From an uncultured Pelagibacteraceae bacterium (GTDB taxonomy: Bacteria > Pseudomonadota > Alphaproteobacteria > Pelagibacterales > Pelagibacteraceae), in assembly GCA_902588925.1 (NCBI GenBank), contig CACIRB010000008.1:1-32740 (forward strand): DNA of 32,740 nucleotides, written 5' to 3'. Every line of letters begins with the position of its first letter. The first letter of the stretch is position 1. The position numbers and the translations under genes were made by a program. Positions 15,794-24,618 of this stretch are shown one piece after another. The notes below the pieces were generated by a model. The model was given only the letters and a program-made list of their open reading frames with translations. It was not told the origin of the DNA and did no database searches.

Positions 15794-16935
15794 AAAAAAT
15801 AGCTATTATTGGTGCAGGTATCTCAGGTTTGTATATAGCTAATTTATTTAAAGGAAATAAAGATTATGAGGTTACAATTTATGAAAAAAAAACTTCATTA
15901 CAAATAGAGGAAGGGTATGGAATTCAATTATCTGTTAATAGTGTAAAGCTACTGAACAAATTAGGGTTTTCCTCTTTGTCGGAGAAAGAGAAGTTTAATC
16001 CAAAAAAAATTGATTTTTATGAAATTAAAAATTTAAAGAAAATTTGTGATTTAGACATTTCAGAATTTAATTCTGATGATTGTAAATACACAACATTGAA
16101 AAGATCAAAATTACTTCAGTTTCTAATTGATGGACTAGATAAGAGCACAATCCAGTTTAATTGCAGTTTAGATAAGATAGAATACAGTAATGACTTAATA
16201 AATTTTACTATAAATAAAGAAAAAATAACTTGTGATCATTTAATTATTTCAGACGGTGTATTTTCAAAAGGAAAGTCATTAATTTCAAATAATTATTCAG
16301 AACCAATTTATAATAACACTATCGCTGTTAGAGCCAGTATATCAAAGGAAAGTCTAGATAATATTAATGAAGAGAATATTTCTTTATTTTTAGGATCAGA
16401 TTTTCATTATGTAGTTTATCCGCTTAATAATGATCAAAATTTTAATTTTATTGGGATATTGAAGAATAAGTTAAATCTTGATCAGCAAAAAAATCATAAT
16501 CTTTGCAATGAAAGTATATTTATTGAGAGCACCAAACATAAATTGTCTGAAAAAATTCCATCAAAATTTTTCAATAGTCTTGAAGATATTAAATTGTTTC
16601 CAGTATTTGTAAGTAAAAATCCATTTAATCCTCCCAAAAACATTTTTTTAGTTGGAGATGCTTTTTTTGCATTCTCTCCCTCTTTCGCTCAGGGAGCCTC
16701 ACAATCAATAGAAGGAGCCAATCAATTGCATGAAATTATTATTAACAAAAAAAATGATTTTTATAATACTAGATTAGGTAGAGTAAAAATGATTAATAGA
16801 AGGTCTAATTTTAACCAATTTGCTTTTCATTTATCAAATCCGATTATGATCTTTTTTAGGAATATTTTTTTAAAGGTTTTGACGAAAAATAAAAAATTTC
16901 TACAAAGTTATTTAGGTAAAATTTATAAAAGCTAA
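15790..16935 (+). CDS. FAD-dependent monooxygenase, UbiH/salicylate-hydroxylase family
   Basis: This 381-residue flavoprotein of the para-hydroxybenzoate hydroxylase fold has GAGISG at 8-13, GYGIQLSVNSVKLLNKLG at 42-59, the middle DG motif ISDGVF at 153-158, and the second FAD motif FLVGDAFFAFSPSFAQGASQ (286-305). The pattern resembles ubiquinone-ring hydroxylases (UbiH/UbiM/Coq6) and salicylate-type hydroxylases. Ubiquinone synthesis is a plausible role because a bc1 complex is encoded nearby and ubiquinone is needed. A short hydrophobic stretch near the C-terminus (FHLSNPIMIFFRNIFLK) could bind the membrane. Start overlaps the mutY stop; the 3' end overlaps ccrM by 4 bp tail to tail. Substrate not established. 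Confidence 0.8.
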   Translation: MKKIAIIGAGISGLYIANLFKGNKDYEVTIYEKKTSLQIEEGYGIQLSVNSVKLLNKLGFSSLSEKEKFNPKKIDFYEIKNLKKICDLDISEFNSDDCKYTTLKRSKLLQFLIDGLDKSTIQFNCSLDKIEYSNDLINFTINKEKITCDHLIISDGVFSKGKSLISNNYSEPIYNNTIAVRASISKESLDNINEENISLFLGSDFHYVVYPLNNDQNFNFIGILKNKLNLDQQKNHNLCNESIFIESTKHKLSEKIPSKFFNSLEDIKLFPVFVSKNPFNPPKNIFLVGDAFFAFSPSFAQGASQSIEGANQLHEIIINKKNDFYNTRLGRVKMINRRSNFNQFAFHLSNPIMIFFRNIFLKVLTKNKKFLQSYLGKIYKS

Positions 16936-18002
16936 TTTTTAGAAATTAATCTTTGCCTCAAGTAATCAATTGGGTAGGTACGTCCATTTATATCACAATG
17001 CCAAAATGTCCAACCATTGCAACTTTCAGCTCCTAAAATTGTAGCTGCAACTTTATGAATTGAACCTTCTGCTTGATTATGCTTGATACTACCATCAGCC
17101 ATAATTCTTGCTGTTATTTTTTTCTTATTATCAAAAATATTTGTTCCAGGCTTAATTATTCCAAGCTCTACCAGTGATCCAAAAGGAATTCTTGGTTTTG
17201 ATCTATTATTTTTGAGGGTGTCTAACAAATCATCTTCAATTGGTTTGGTAGCATTTACACGTTGCTCAGCGGCTTTAAAATAATTTTTTTCTTTTTCTAT
17301 ACCAAAATAATTTCTCCCTAGTTTTTTTGCAACTGCTGCAGAAGTTCCAGAACCTAAAAAAGGATCAAGAATTAGATCATTTTTATTTGATGTAGCTAGT
17401 AAAATCCTGTGTAAAAGAGATTCTGGTTTTTGAGTAGAGTGAATTTTTTTTCCATTTTTTTTAAGTCTTTCAGGACCACTACAAATAGGAAGATTCCAAT
17501 TAGATCTCATCTGAAGATCATCATTTAAACATTTTAAAGACTGATAATTAAATGTGTATTTTGATTTTTCGCTCTTCGACGCCCAAATTAAAGTCTCATG
17601 AGCATTTGTAAATCTTGTTCCCCTAAAGTTAGGCATTGGATTATTTTTATTCCAGATGACATCATTAAGTATCCAGAAACCTAAATTTTGTATTGCAGTT
17701 CCTACTCTAAAAATATTATGATAACTACCTATTACCCAAATAGCTCCATCTTTTTTTAAAATCCTTTTGCATTCATTAAGCCATTCATATGTGAACTCAT
17801 CATATTTTTTAAAATTCTCAAATTGATCCCACTTATCGTTAACAGCACTAACCTTTGATCTATCTGGTCTAGTCAATTTACTTTTTAATTGTAAATTGTA
17901 TGGAGGGTCAGCGAAAATTAAATCAAAAGTTTCACGTGGAATTTTTTTTAATTCTTCGAGACTATCTCCGTTAATAATTTTATTTTTAAAATCAGATTTC
18001 AT
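16932..18002 (-). CDS. ccrM: CcrM-type adenine DNA methyltransferase (GANTC)
   Basis: This 356-residue beta-class N6-adenine methylase has its catalytic motif DPPY at 32-35 and AdoMet motif FLGSGT at 215-220, the order typical of the beta group. The C-terminal domain (about 260-356), with GWTFWHCDINGRTYPIDYLR, is the extension found in CcrM/BabI enzymes. CcrM methylates GANTC and in alphaproteobacteria marks replication state and controls cell-cycle genes; it is not part of a restriction pair, and no endonuclease gene is present here. The promoter holds GANTC sites, which suggests self-control. The start is ATG at 18002; the stop overlaps the monooxygenase gene by 4 bp. Confidence 0.94.
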   Translation of the reverse strand: MKSDFKNKIINGDSLEELKKIPRETFDLIFADPPYNLQLKSKLTRPDRSKVSAVNDKWDQFENFKKYDEFTYEWLNECKRILKKDGAIWVIGSYHNIFRVGTAIQNLGFWILNDVIWNKNNPMPNFRGTRFTNAHETLIWASKSEKSKYTFNYQSLKCLNDDLQMRSNWNLPICSGPERLKKNGKKIHSTQKPESLLHRILLATSNKNDLILDPFLGSGTSAAVAKKLGRNYFGIEKEKNYFKAAEQRVNATKPIEDDLLDTLKNNRSKPRIPFGSLVELGIIKPGTNIFDNKKKITARIMADGSIKHNQAEGSIHKVAATILGAESCNGWTFWHCDINGRTYPIDYLRQRLISKN

Positions 18003-18014
18003 TTGTAAAAATTA

Positions 18015-18043
18015 ATTAGACTCCAAATGGATTCTTCGGTCAA
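18015..18043 (-). promoter_or_regulatory. ccrM promoter with embedded GANTC sites
   Basis: On the minus strand TTGACC (18038-18043) and TCTAAT (18015-18020) are separated by exactly 17 bp. Each differs from the -35/-10 consensus by one base. One GANTC site (18019-18023) overlaps the -10 box and another (18030-18034) lies in the spacer; a third is upstream at 18063-18067. Transcription would begin about 6 nt before the ATG at 18002, so the mRNA is nearly leaderless. Methylation of these sites by CcrM could feed back on promoter activity. Confidence 0.65.
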
Positions 18044-18054
18044 CCTGTGATTGA

Positions 18055-18086
18055 AAAAATCGGAATCGATTTGTGTATCGATTTTT
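18055..18086. other. Inverted repeat between rnhB and ccrM
   Basis: The arms AAAAATCG (18055-18062) and CGATTTTT (18079-18086) are perfectly complementary. Within this lie two copies of ATCGAT (one at 18065-18070, one at 18077-18082) that could form an alternative 7-bp stem. Read on the minus strand the structure ends in a T-run, so it may be a weak terminator for rnhB. It also sits just upstream of the ccrM -35 and includes a GANTC site, so a regulatory role is equally possible. Confidence 0.4.
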
Positions 18087-18106
18087 AATGACAGCTAGAT
18101 GTAGTA

Positions 18107-18667
18107 TTAAGTTAATCTAGATATGGGAGAGAAAGTTTTTCTGTGATGCTTGGTTATGCCTAGTTTTTTTAAAGCTTGTAAATGTTGTTTGGTACCATAA
18201 CCAAAATTTTTATCCCAGTGATAACCTTTGTTTTTTTTTGATATGGTAGTAACAAATCTATCTCTTGATACCTTTGCCATTATAGAGGCTGCTGAAATTG
18301 ATGGATTTTTTCTATCACCCTTTATGATTGATTTTAATTTATAATTTTTTAAATGTGGAATTTTGTTTCCATCTATCAATACAAGAGTTGGTTTTTTTGT
18401 TAATTTTAATATAGCTCTTTTCATTGCCAGTAAACTTGCATTTAGTATATTGAGTTTTTCAATTTCACTAACAGAAGCTTTACCTAATGACCAAATTGAA
18501 TTTTTTTTAATATAATTAAAAAGATATTCTCTCTTTTTCTTACTCAAAAGTTTTGAATCTTTTAAAATTTTTAGATCTGCAGATTTCTTTAGAATTACAG
18601 CAGCGGCATAAACAGGACCTATTAAACTACCTCTGCCGACCTCATCAACACCAGCTATTAATTTCAT
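18107..18667 (-). CDS. rnhB: Ribonuclease HII
   Basis: This 186-residue nuclease cuts RNA in RNA-DNA hybrids and at embedded ribonucleotides. The catalytic pair D8-E9 is in GVDEVGRGSLIGP, with further acidic residues D99 (LIDGNK) and D118 (IKGDRKNPSISAAS), followed by the conserved ASIMAKVSRDR. C-terminal YHWDKNFGYGTKQHLQAL is also typical of the family. Start and the preceding UDG stop share one base (TAATG). It is followed on the same strand by ccrM after 104 bp, which carries a separate promoter. Confidence 0.96.
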   Translation of the reverse strand: MKLIAGVDEVGRGSLIGPVYAAAVILKKSADLKILKDSKLLSKKKREYLFNYIKKNSIWSLGKASVSEIEKLNILNASLLAMKRAILKLTKKPTLVLIDGNKIPHLKNYKLKSIIKGDRKNPSISAASIMAKVSRDRFVTTISKKNKGYHWDKNFGYGTKQHLQALKKLGITKHHRKTFSPISRLT

Positions 18668-19383
18668 TAAATTGTTAATTTTAACTCTTTAACCTTTTCT
18701 CTTATTTTTTTTAAATCTTCCCATGAATATTTTTTATTATCTGGATATCTAATTAAATAAGAAGGGTTAAAAGTTATTATTAATGGATAAGTATTATTAT
18801 TTAAAATTATTTCCTTCCATTTACCTCTTTCTGAAGATATTTTTTCATTAATCCCAGTAACAGCTTCCATAGCTGTACTACCCATTAAAATTATAATTTT
18901 GGGATCAATAATAGTTATATGTTCTTTTAAAAAGTTTGAGTAACGTTTAATTTCAGGCGAAGTTGGTTTTCTATCTTCTGGTGGTCTAAAATTTATTGCA
19001 TAACTTGTATAAATATTTTGCCTTTTAATATTTATTGCTATTAACATTTTGTCTAAAAGCTCTCCACTTTCTCCTTTAAAGGGGTTCCCAAGTTTGTCTT
19101 CAATTTCACCTGGAGCTTCTCCGATTAACATTATAGAGCTATCAATATTTCCTTCTCCAAGAACAATATTTTTGGAGTTTCTTTTTAATTTACAATTATC
19201 AATTGAATTTAATTGTTTCTTCAGATTTTCTAATAAATCTTGTTTATTTCTTTGACTGATATTGTTTTCTTTTTTGATCGCAGAAAACCTATTAATAGGT
19301 TTTTTATCAAATACAAAATCGGCGTCTATTGTGTTTATTAATTCTTCGTTTAATTTGTCGTTTTGATTTATCAATTTTTTCAC
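18667..19383 (-). CDS. Family-4-like uracil-DNA glycosylase lacking Fe-S cysteines
   Basis: This 238-residue protein has motif A GEAPGEIEDKLGNPFKGESG (88-107), typical of family 4/5 uracil-DNA glycosylases, and motif B NPSYLIR (206-212). The usual enzyme holds a [4Fe-4S] cluster through four cysteines. Here only one cysteine (C64) exists in the whole protein, and the position before RPPEDR (133-138), where a ligand cysteine is common, is phenylalanine. The histidine usual in motif B (HPS/HPA) is asparagine. The apparent start is GTG at 19381-19383. It is divergent from the TPR gene with 14 bp between. Function as a UDG is likely, but activity is uncertain given the substitutions. Confidence 0.8.
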   Translation of the reverse strand: MKKLINQNDKLNEELINTIDADFVFDKKPINRFSAIKKENNISQRNKQDLLENLKKQLNSIDNCKLKRNSKNIVLGEGNIDSSIMLIGEAPGEIEDKLGNPFKGESGELLDKMLIAINIKRQNIYTSYAINFRPPEDRKPTSPEIKRYSNFLKEHITIIDPKIIILMGSTAMEAVTGINEKISSERGKWKEIILNNNTYPLIITFNPSYLIRYPDNKKYSWEDLKKIREKVKELKLTI

Positions 19384-19397
19384 CTTACAAGGATTAA

Positions 19398-21086
19398 ATG
19401 ATATCTAAAATATTTAAAATCATATTATTTTTAGTGTTATCCTATCAGACACCCGTTTATTCTAAAAGTACAAGTTTTAATGATTTCAACTCAAGAGACT
19501 TATCTAATTATTTTTCAGGTATTATAGCTTATGAAAATAGAGATAATTCAGAAGCATTAAAATATTTCAATCTAAGTAAAGTTTTACTAAACAGCCATGA
19601 TAATTATTTAAAAAGATATGTTAATTCACTTGTGTTGGAAAACAAAGTCGCACAAGCAATTAACGTTGTAAAAAATAACTCAAAAAAAAGTAACTCAGAT
19701 TTTTTTGACGCGTATATTTTGTTAATAATTGATAGTTTGAAAAAAAATGATTTTGATGAAGCTGATGTTTACTTAGATCAAAGTTTGAGATTTCAGGAAG
19801 AAAACAGAATTAATTTAGTAATTTTTGAGACTTTAAAGCAGTATATTTACACTTTTAAAAATAAAAAACTTTTACCTAATAAGAAAAATTATGGAAACTT
19901 GTCATTAATAGCTGAGGCATTTCAAAGATGTTATTATAATGATCAAAGAACCGGCTCTTTATTTTTAAATTTAATTAATAGTCAACAAGGTGATTATTCA
20001 AGATATATATTTTTTTATATAAATTATTTTATTCAGAATAAGGAGTTTGAACAGGCAAAGTCAGTGATTGATCAAATTGATTATATTGGCTCAACACTTT
20101 TGTTAACCCAAACTAAAAGCTGGATAGATAATAATAAGTTTAAAAGTTTTGAAAAAATTTTCTCTTGTAAGAACCACAATGATATAATTAGTGAATTTTT
20201 ATTTTTGATATCAAATCTTTATTCATCACAAGATAATTTTGAAAAATCAAATTTTTATTTAAATTTATCAATATATTTAAATCCAAAATTTGAATTTAAT
20301 TTATCACTTGTTGCAGAAAACTTCTTTGCAGATGGTGAATATAACAAGGTAAAAAAAATAGTAACAAAATTTAAAGAGTCTGACGAATTTTATTATTGGT
20401 TTAGAGTTAAAAAAGAAGCACAAATAATAGTGAAAGAACAAAATTATGAAAAGGGTACAAGCTATATTGAGTCTAAGTTTAAAAATATTAAAAAACCTAA
20501 CCCAAAAATAATTTTTGATTTAGCTAATTTTTACAAAAACTCAAAAAATTATGAATTGGCAATTTATTATTATTCAAAATTAATTTCCTCTCTAGAGGAT
20601 AGCTCTGTAATTAAATCAGATATTTTGTATCGGAGAGGTGGGAGTTACGAAAGATTGGGTAATTATCAGAAGTCAGATGAAGATTTACTTCATGCACTAA
20701 GGATAAGACCTGATGATGCATACGTGCTAAATTATCTTGCTTATTCTTGGTTAGAACGTGATTACAAAATAGATGAAGCAATGGAAATGTTAAAAATAGC
20801 ATATAATTCAGAAAGTAATGATCCCTATATTATTGACTCAATTGGTTGGGCATATTTCTTAATAGATGAATATGAAGAAGCAGAAAAATATTTAAAAAGA
20901 GCTGTGGAATTAATGCCTGATGATCCAATAGTAAATGATCACTACGGAGATATATTGTGGAAGCTAGATCAAAAAATTCAGGCAAGATATTTTTGGAATA
21001 GTGTCTTGAGCTTTGATGATACTGAGGATGATATGAGAGAAAATATAAACAAAAAATTGATTACTGGCTTAAAATCTATTCAATGA
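19398..21086 (+). CDS. Exported tetratricopeptide-repeat protein
   Basis: This 562-residue protein has an N-terminal signal sequence (hydrophobic residues 6-18, cleavage near VYSKS) and helical repeats throughout. Clear TPR units appear in the C-terminal third, about residues 370-540, for example LYRRGGSYERLGNYQKSDED, IDSIGWAYFLIDEYEEAEKY and VNDHYGDILWKLDQKIQARY. Alphaproteobacteria often carry such a TPR protein next to ispE. It probably works in the periplasm or at the outer membrane as a scaffold; partners are unknown. AAGGA at 19389-19393 stands 4 nt before the ATG. The stop overlaps the ispE start (ATGA). Confidence 0.85.
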   Translation: MISKIFKIILFLVLSYQTPVYSKSTSFNDFNSRDLSNYFSGIIAYENRDNSEALKYFNLSKVLLNSHDNYLKRYVNSLVLENKVAQAINVVKNNSKKSNSDFFDAYILLIIDSLKKNDFDEADVYLDQSLRFQEENRINLVIFETLKQYIYTFKNKKLLPNKKNYGNLSLIAEAFQRCYYNDQRTGSLFLNLINSQQGDYSRYIFFYINYFIQNKEFEQAKSVIDQIDYIGSTLLLTQTKSWIDNNKFKSFEKIFSCKNHNDIISEFLFLISNLYSSQDNFEKSNFYLNLSIYLNPKFEFNLSLVAENFFADGEYNKVKKIVTKFKESDEFYYWFRVKKEAQIIVKEQNYEKGTSYIESKFKNIKKPNPKIIFDLANFYKNSKNYELAIYYYSKLISSLEDSSVIKSDILYRRGGSYERLGNYQKSDEDLLHALRIRPDDAYVLNYLAYSWLERDYKIDEAMEMLKIAYNSESNDPYIIDSIGWAYFLIDEYEEAEKYLKRAVELMPDDPIVNDHYGDILWKLDQKIQARYFWNSVLSFDDTEDDMRENINKKLITGLKSIQ

Positions 21087-21925
21087 AATTAAATTTAAAG
21101 TCTCATGCTAAAATCAATTTAGCTCTCAATGTAACAGGTAAAAATAAATCATTACATAAAATAGAGAGCATCATTGGTTTTATCGATTTGTATGATGTTA
21201 TTTCAATCAAAAAAATAAGAGGTGAAAAACATAATATTTTTTTTCAAGGGAAATTTGCGAAAGGTATTGGAAAAAAAAATACAGTTCAAAAACTTTTTGA
21301 AATTCTAGATCGTGAAAGATTGTTACTAAATCAAAAATTTAGAGTTTGTATAACAAAAAATATTCCTCAAAAAGCTGGACTTGGTGGAGGCTCAATAAAT
21401 GCAGCAAGTATTTTAAATTTTTTAAATAAAAAAAAGGTAATTAAAATTAGTAAAAAAAAAATTTTGAAGGTTTGCTCTGAAATAGGGTCTGATGTTATTC
21501 TAGGTATAGAACCGTCTAGCTCAGTTTTAATTTCAAACAATAAAATTAAGAAATTTTTCAATTGTCCAATTCTAAATATGCTTTTAATAAAGCCTAATTT
21601 TGGTTGTGCGACAAAAAAAATTTATTCTAACGTTAGAAATTTTACAAAACCAAAGTTTAATAACCCAAAAAAGAATATGTTTGGTTATAAATTTTTAAAA
21701 AATCAAAGTAATGCCTTGGAGGATATTGCTATTTCAAAATACCCACAACTGAAAAAGATTAAGTTATTTTTAGAAAAGACTAATAATCCTGAGTTTGTAA
21801 GAATGACTGGGTCTGGATCTACAGTTATTGCATTCTATCAATCAGTTAAAGACTGTAATTTAGCGAAAGTACAATTTAAGAGGAAATTTAATAATTGTTG
21901 GTTGAATGTATCAAAAACTATATAA
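21083..21925 (+). CDS. ispE: 4-diphosphocytidyl-2-C-methyl-D-erythritol kinase
   Basis: This GHMP kinase phosphorylates CDP-methylerythritol in the MEP pathway of isoprenoid synthesis, the source of precursors for carotenoids, retinal and ubiquinone. K10 lies in SHAKINLALNV, the ATP-binding glycine loop is PQKAGLGGGSINAAS (95-109), the catalytic aspartate region is EIGSDV, and MTGSGSTVIAFY is the C-terminal GHMP motif. At 280 residues the length is normal. It is translationally coupled to the TPR gene and followed 34 bp later by tRNA-Gln. Confidence 0.95.
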   Translation: MKLNLKSHAKINLALNVTGKNKSLHKIESIIGFIDLYDVISIKKIRGEKHNIFFQGKFAKGIGKKNTVQKLFEILDRERLLLNQKFRVCITKNIPQKAGLGGGSINAASILNFLNKKKVIKISKKKILKVCSEIGSDVILGIEPSSSVLISNNKIKKFFNCPILNMLLIKPNFGCATKKIYSNVRNFTKPKFNNPKKNMFGYKFLKNQSNALEDIAISKYPQLKKIKLFLEKTNNPEFVRMTGSGSTVIAFYQSVKDCNLAKVQFKRKFNNCWLNVSKTI

Positions 21926-21959
21926 ATTTATTTTTTTTGTGTTATAGGAATTATTATAT

Positions 21960-22033
21960 TGGGGCGTAGCCAAGCGGTAAGGCACGGGTTTTTGGTACCT
22001 GCATCCTAGGTTCGAATCCTAGCGCCCCAGCCA
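21960..22033 (+). tRNA. tRNA-Gln (anticodon UUG)
   Basis: The 74-nt cloverleaf closes fully. The acceptor arm is TGGGGCG with CGCCCCA; the D stem is GCC/GGC around AAGCGGTAA; the anticodon stem is CGGGT/ACCTG (one G-U) with loop TTTTGGT, reading anticodon TTG; the T arm is CTAGG-TTCGAAT-CCTAG. The discriminator is G and the 3' CCA is encoded. It lies between ispE and the CCA-adding enzyme gene on the same strand and is probably cut from a common transcript. Confidence 0.97.
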
Positions 22034-22038
22034 TATAT

Positions 22039-23313
22039 ATGGATAAATTTTTAGATAAAATTTTTGTTAGATCCAAAAACCTTAATTATATTAGCGAAAA
22101 TATAAAAAATATTTCAGAGAATACTCCTGCAAAAAAAATTTTTGATGCAATCAACAATTATTCTGAAAATAGCGAATTAAGATTTGTTGGTGGATGTATT
22201 AGGAAAATTATAAATCGAGAAGAGGTAGATGACATTGATTTAGCAACTAACCTTACCCCAGATGAAGCTTGTGAGGCATTAAATAAACATCAAATTAAAT
22301 TTTTTGTGTCAGGTAAAGAACACGGCACGATAACTGCAGTAATAAATGAACAAAATTATGAAATTACTTCACTTAGAAAAGACGTTGCGACAGATGGAAG
22401 GCATGCAAAAGTTGAATTTACTTCAGATTGGAAAGAAGATTCAAAAAGAAGAGATTTTACTATTAATGCTATTTACTCTGATAATTTAGGAAATTTATTT
22501 GATCCACAAAATGGTAAGCTAGATTTAGAGAAAGGTGTTTTAAAATTTATTGGAGATCCTGAAAAAAGAATTCAAGAGGATTATTTAAGAATATTAAGAT
22601 ACTTTCGCTTTCATATTAATTACTCAAATGAAAATCATAAAACAGAAATAATTAAAATTTTTAAAAAAAATATTAAAGGCATTTCGAACTTATCTTCTGA
22701 AAGATTATTAGATGAATTTAAAAAGACTATTAAATCGAAAAATTTTCTCAAGTTATTCAAAGATCAACAAAGTTTAGAAATACTAGAAATAGTATTTCCA
22801 CAATTTAAAAATATTAAACATTTTAAGAAGTTAAACTCATTCGGTTCTAAAGTTATTAGCAACTTTGACTTTATTTTTGTAATTGCATTACTGATTACTG
22901 ATGAAACAGACAATACTGATTATTTTATTTACAAATTTAAAATCTCAAAAAAAGATCAAAAGAGGCTTAAATTAATTCATAATTTTTTCAAAGAAAAGGT
23001 GAATATTAAAAGTTTTACAGAAAAAAACTTAAATAAAATTTTTTACTATAATGGCAGACAAACTGTAATTGATATAATTAATTTTAAACTTTTTTATTCA
23101 AATAGGGTGGAGAATAAATTATTAAAATTAATTAAAATTTTTAAAAATAAAGAATTGCCTGAACTAAAAATTGGAGCAAATATTTTAATGTCTAAATATA
23201 AAATTCCTGAGGGTAAAATTTTAGGTAATAAGTTAAAGCTTATAGAAGAAACCTGGGTTCAAAATGGATTTCAAATATCAGATAAACAGGTTGAAAAAAT
23301 TTCAAAAAGTTAA
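22039..23313 (+). CDS. cca: CCA tRNA nucleotidyltransferase / poly(A) polymerase family
   Basis: This 424-residue class II nucleotidyltransferase has [10 protein letters not shown] (48-57), the metal-binding D65-x-D67 in DDIDLATNL, and the [10 protein letters not shown] motif (137-146) of tRNA nucleotidyltransferases. The C-terminal half is helical with AT-rich, Lys/Asn-heavy composition. It adds or repairs the 3'-CCA of tRNAs; a poly(A) polymerase role is less likely given the alphaproteobacterial context. The ATG starts 5 nt after the encoded CCA of tRNA-Gln, so no room exists for a ribosome-binding site or a separate promoter. The 3' end overlaps greA by 4 bp. Confidence 0.9.
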   Translation: MDKFLDKIFVRSKNLNYISENIKNISENTPAKKIFDAINNYSENSELRFVGGCIRKIINREEVDDIDLATNLTPDEACEALNKHQIKFFVSGKEHGTITAVINEQNYEITSLRKDVATDGRHAKVEFTSDWKEDSKRRDFTINAIYSDNLGNLFDPQNGKLDLEKGVLKFIGDPEKRIQEDYLRILRYFRFHINYSNENHKTEIIKIFKKNIKGISNLSSERLLDEFKKTIKSKNFLKLFKDQQSLEILEIVFPQFKNIKHFKKLNSFGSKVISNFDFIFVIALLITDETDNTDYFIYKFKISKKDQKRLKLIHNFFKEKVNIKSFTEKNLNKIFYYNGRQTVIDIINFKLFYSNRVENKLLKLIKIFKNKELPELKIGANILMSKYKIPEGKILGNKLKLIEETWVQNGFQISDKQVEKISKS

Positions 23314-23786
23314 ATATATTTAACGTCTTTAATTTCAAAATTCTTTGTTCCAGAAGGTGTACTGATTTCTACTAGATCACTTTTATTTTTACCTATTAAC
23401 CCTTTTCCAATTGGAGATTGAAAGAAAATTAATTTTTGCTTTAAGTCAGCTTCATCTTTTCCAACAATTTTATAATTAATTTTTTCTCTACTATCTAAAT
23501 CTTCTAAATACACAGTTGACCCAAATATTACTTTTCCCTCATTGTTTAATTTGGTTACATCAATTACATTAGCTCTAGCTATTATGTCGTTTATCTCAGT
23601 AATCCTTCCTTCATTGTGAGACTGTTCTTCCTTTGCAGCATGATATTCTGCATTTTCTTTTAGATCTCCATGTGATCTTGCTTCAGCAATTGCGGCAACA
23701 ATTTCAGGTCTTTTCTTTTCTTTTAAAAAAATGAGTTCTTCCTCTAATTTTTTCAGCCCGTTTAAAGTTATAGGTTCTTTTTCCAT
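23310..23786 (-). CDS. greA: Transcription elongation factor GreA
   Basis: This 158-residue protein rescues backtracked RNA polymerase by stimulating transcript cleavage. The N-terminal coiled coil includes [20 protein letters not shown] and the acidic tip region [15 protein letters not shown], and the C-terminal FKBP-like domain ends with [18 protein letters not shown]. Length is standard. It ends tail to tail with cca, the two coding regions sharing 4 bp with no terminator visible, and is preceded by hemF with a 3-bp gap. Confidence 0.97.
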   Translation of the reverse strand: MEKEPITLNGLKKLEEELIFLKEKKRPEIVAAIAEARSHGDLKENAEYHAAKEEQSHNEGRITEINDIIARANVIDVTKLNNEGKVIFGSTVYLEDLDSREKINYKIVGKDEADLKQKLIFFQSPIGKGLIGKNKSDLVEISTPSGTKNFEIKDVKYI

Positions 23787-23789
23787 TTT

Positions 23790-24617
23790 TTATTTCCATC
23801 TTGCTAAGGGCGGTAACGACATTAAAATTCCTTCAACATTACCACCAGTTTGTAATCCAAATTTGGTTCCTCTGTCATATAGTAAATTAAATTCTGCGTA
23901 ACGACCTCTCTTAATATACTGCTTCTCTTTTTCTTTTAAAGACCATTTTTTCTTAATTTTTTTTCTAATAATTTCATTAAAGATCATTTGAAAGGTAATC
24001 CCAACATCTCTTACAAATTTAAAATCTTTTTCGAAATTGTCATTTTTATAATCAAAAAAAATTCCCCCAATTCCTCTAGCTTCTTTTCTGTGAGGTAAAT
24101 AAAAATATTCATCACACCATTTTTTATATTTTTTATAATAATTTTTATTATGCTGATCACACATTAACTTCAAAGTTTTATGAAATTTATTTTTTTCATT
24201 GTCATCTTTGATAGCTGGGGTTACATCCATTCCACCTCCAAACCAGTTTTTTTGAGTGCTTATATATCTTGTATTAAAATGCATAGCTGGAATGTGTGGA
24301 TTTTGCATATGCATAACTACTGAAATTCCCGAAGCCCAAAATCTAGGGTTTTTCTCAGCTCCTGGTATATTTTTTTGAAATTTTTTTGGAAATTTTCCAT
24401 ATACTTTTGAAAAATTTACTCCAACTTTTTCAAAAATTTTTCCATTTTTTAAAATTCTATATTCACCACCACCTTCATCTTTTTTAGATTTTCTTTTCCA
24501 AGAAGTTGATTCAAATTTAATTTTGTTATTTTCCAATTCAAGTATGTCATTACAAATTGCATTTTGTAGTAATTTGAACCAATTGCTTGTTAGGTCTTTT
24601 TTAATTGAATTGTTCAT
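23790..24617 (-). CDS. hemF: Oxygen-dependent coproporphyrinogen III oxidase
   Basis: This 275-residue enzyme converts coproporphyrinogen III to protoporphyrinogen IX using O2, in haem synthesis. Conserved features are SVVMHMQNPHIPAMHFNTRY (99-118) with H103, H108 and H113, WFGGGMDVTPA (125-135), the LPHRKEARGIGGIFFDY segment and the C-terminal RYAEFNLLYDRGTKFGLQTGG. It sits between trmL (1-bp gap) and greA. The haem it helps to make would serve the cytochrome bc1 complex encoded in the divergent operon. Confidence 0.97.
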   Translation of the reverse strand: MNNSIKKDLTSNWFKLLQNAICNDILELENNKIKFESTSWKRKSKKDEGGGEYRILKNGKIFEKVGVNFSKVYGKFPKKFQKNIPGAEKNPRFWASGISVVMHMQNPHIPAMHFNTRYISTQKNWFGGGMDVTPAIKDDNEKNKFHKTLKLMCDQHNKNYYKKYKKWCDEYFYLPHRKEARGIGGIFFDYKNDNFEKDFKFVRDVGITFQMIFNEIIRKKIKKKWSLKEKEKQYIKRGRYAEFNLLYDRGTKFGLQTGGNVEGILMSLPPLARWK

Positions 24618-24618
24618 A

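Noticed and set aside
16932..18002. Restriction-modification system around the methylase
   Set aside because: No endonuclease or specificity gene is adjacent, and the C-terminal domain and neighbours match the solitary cell-cycle methylase CcrM.
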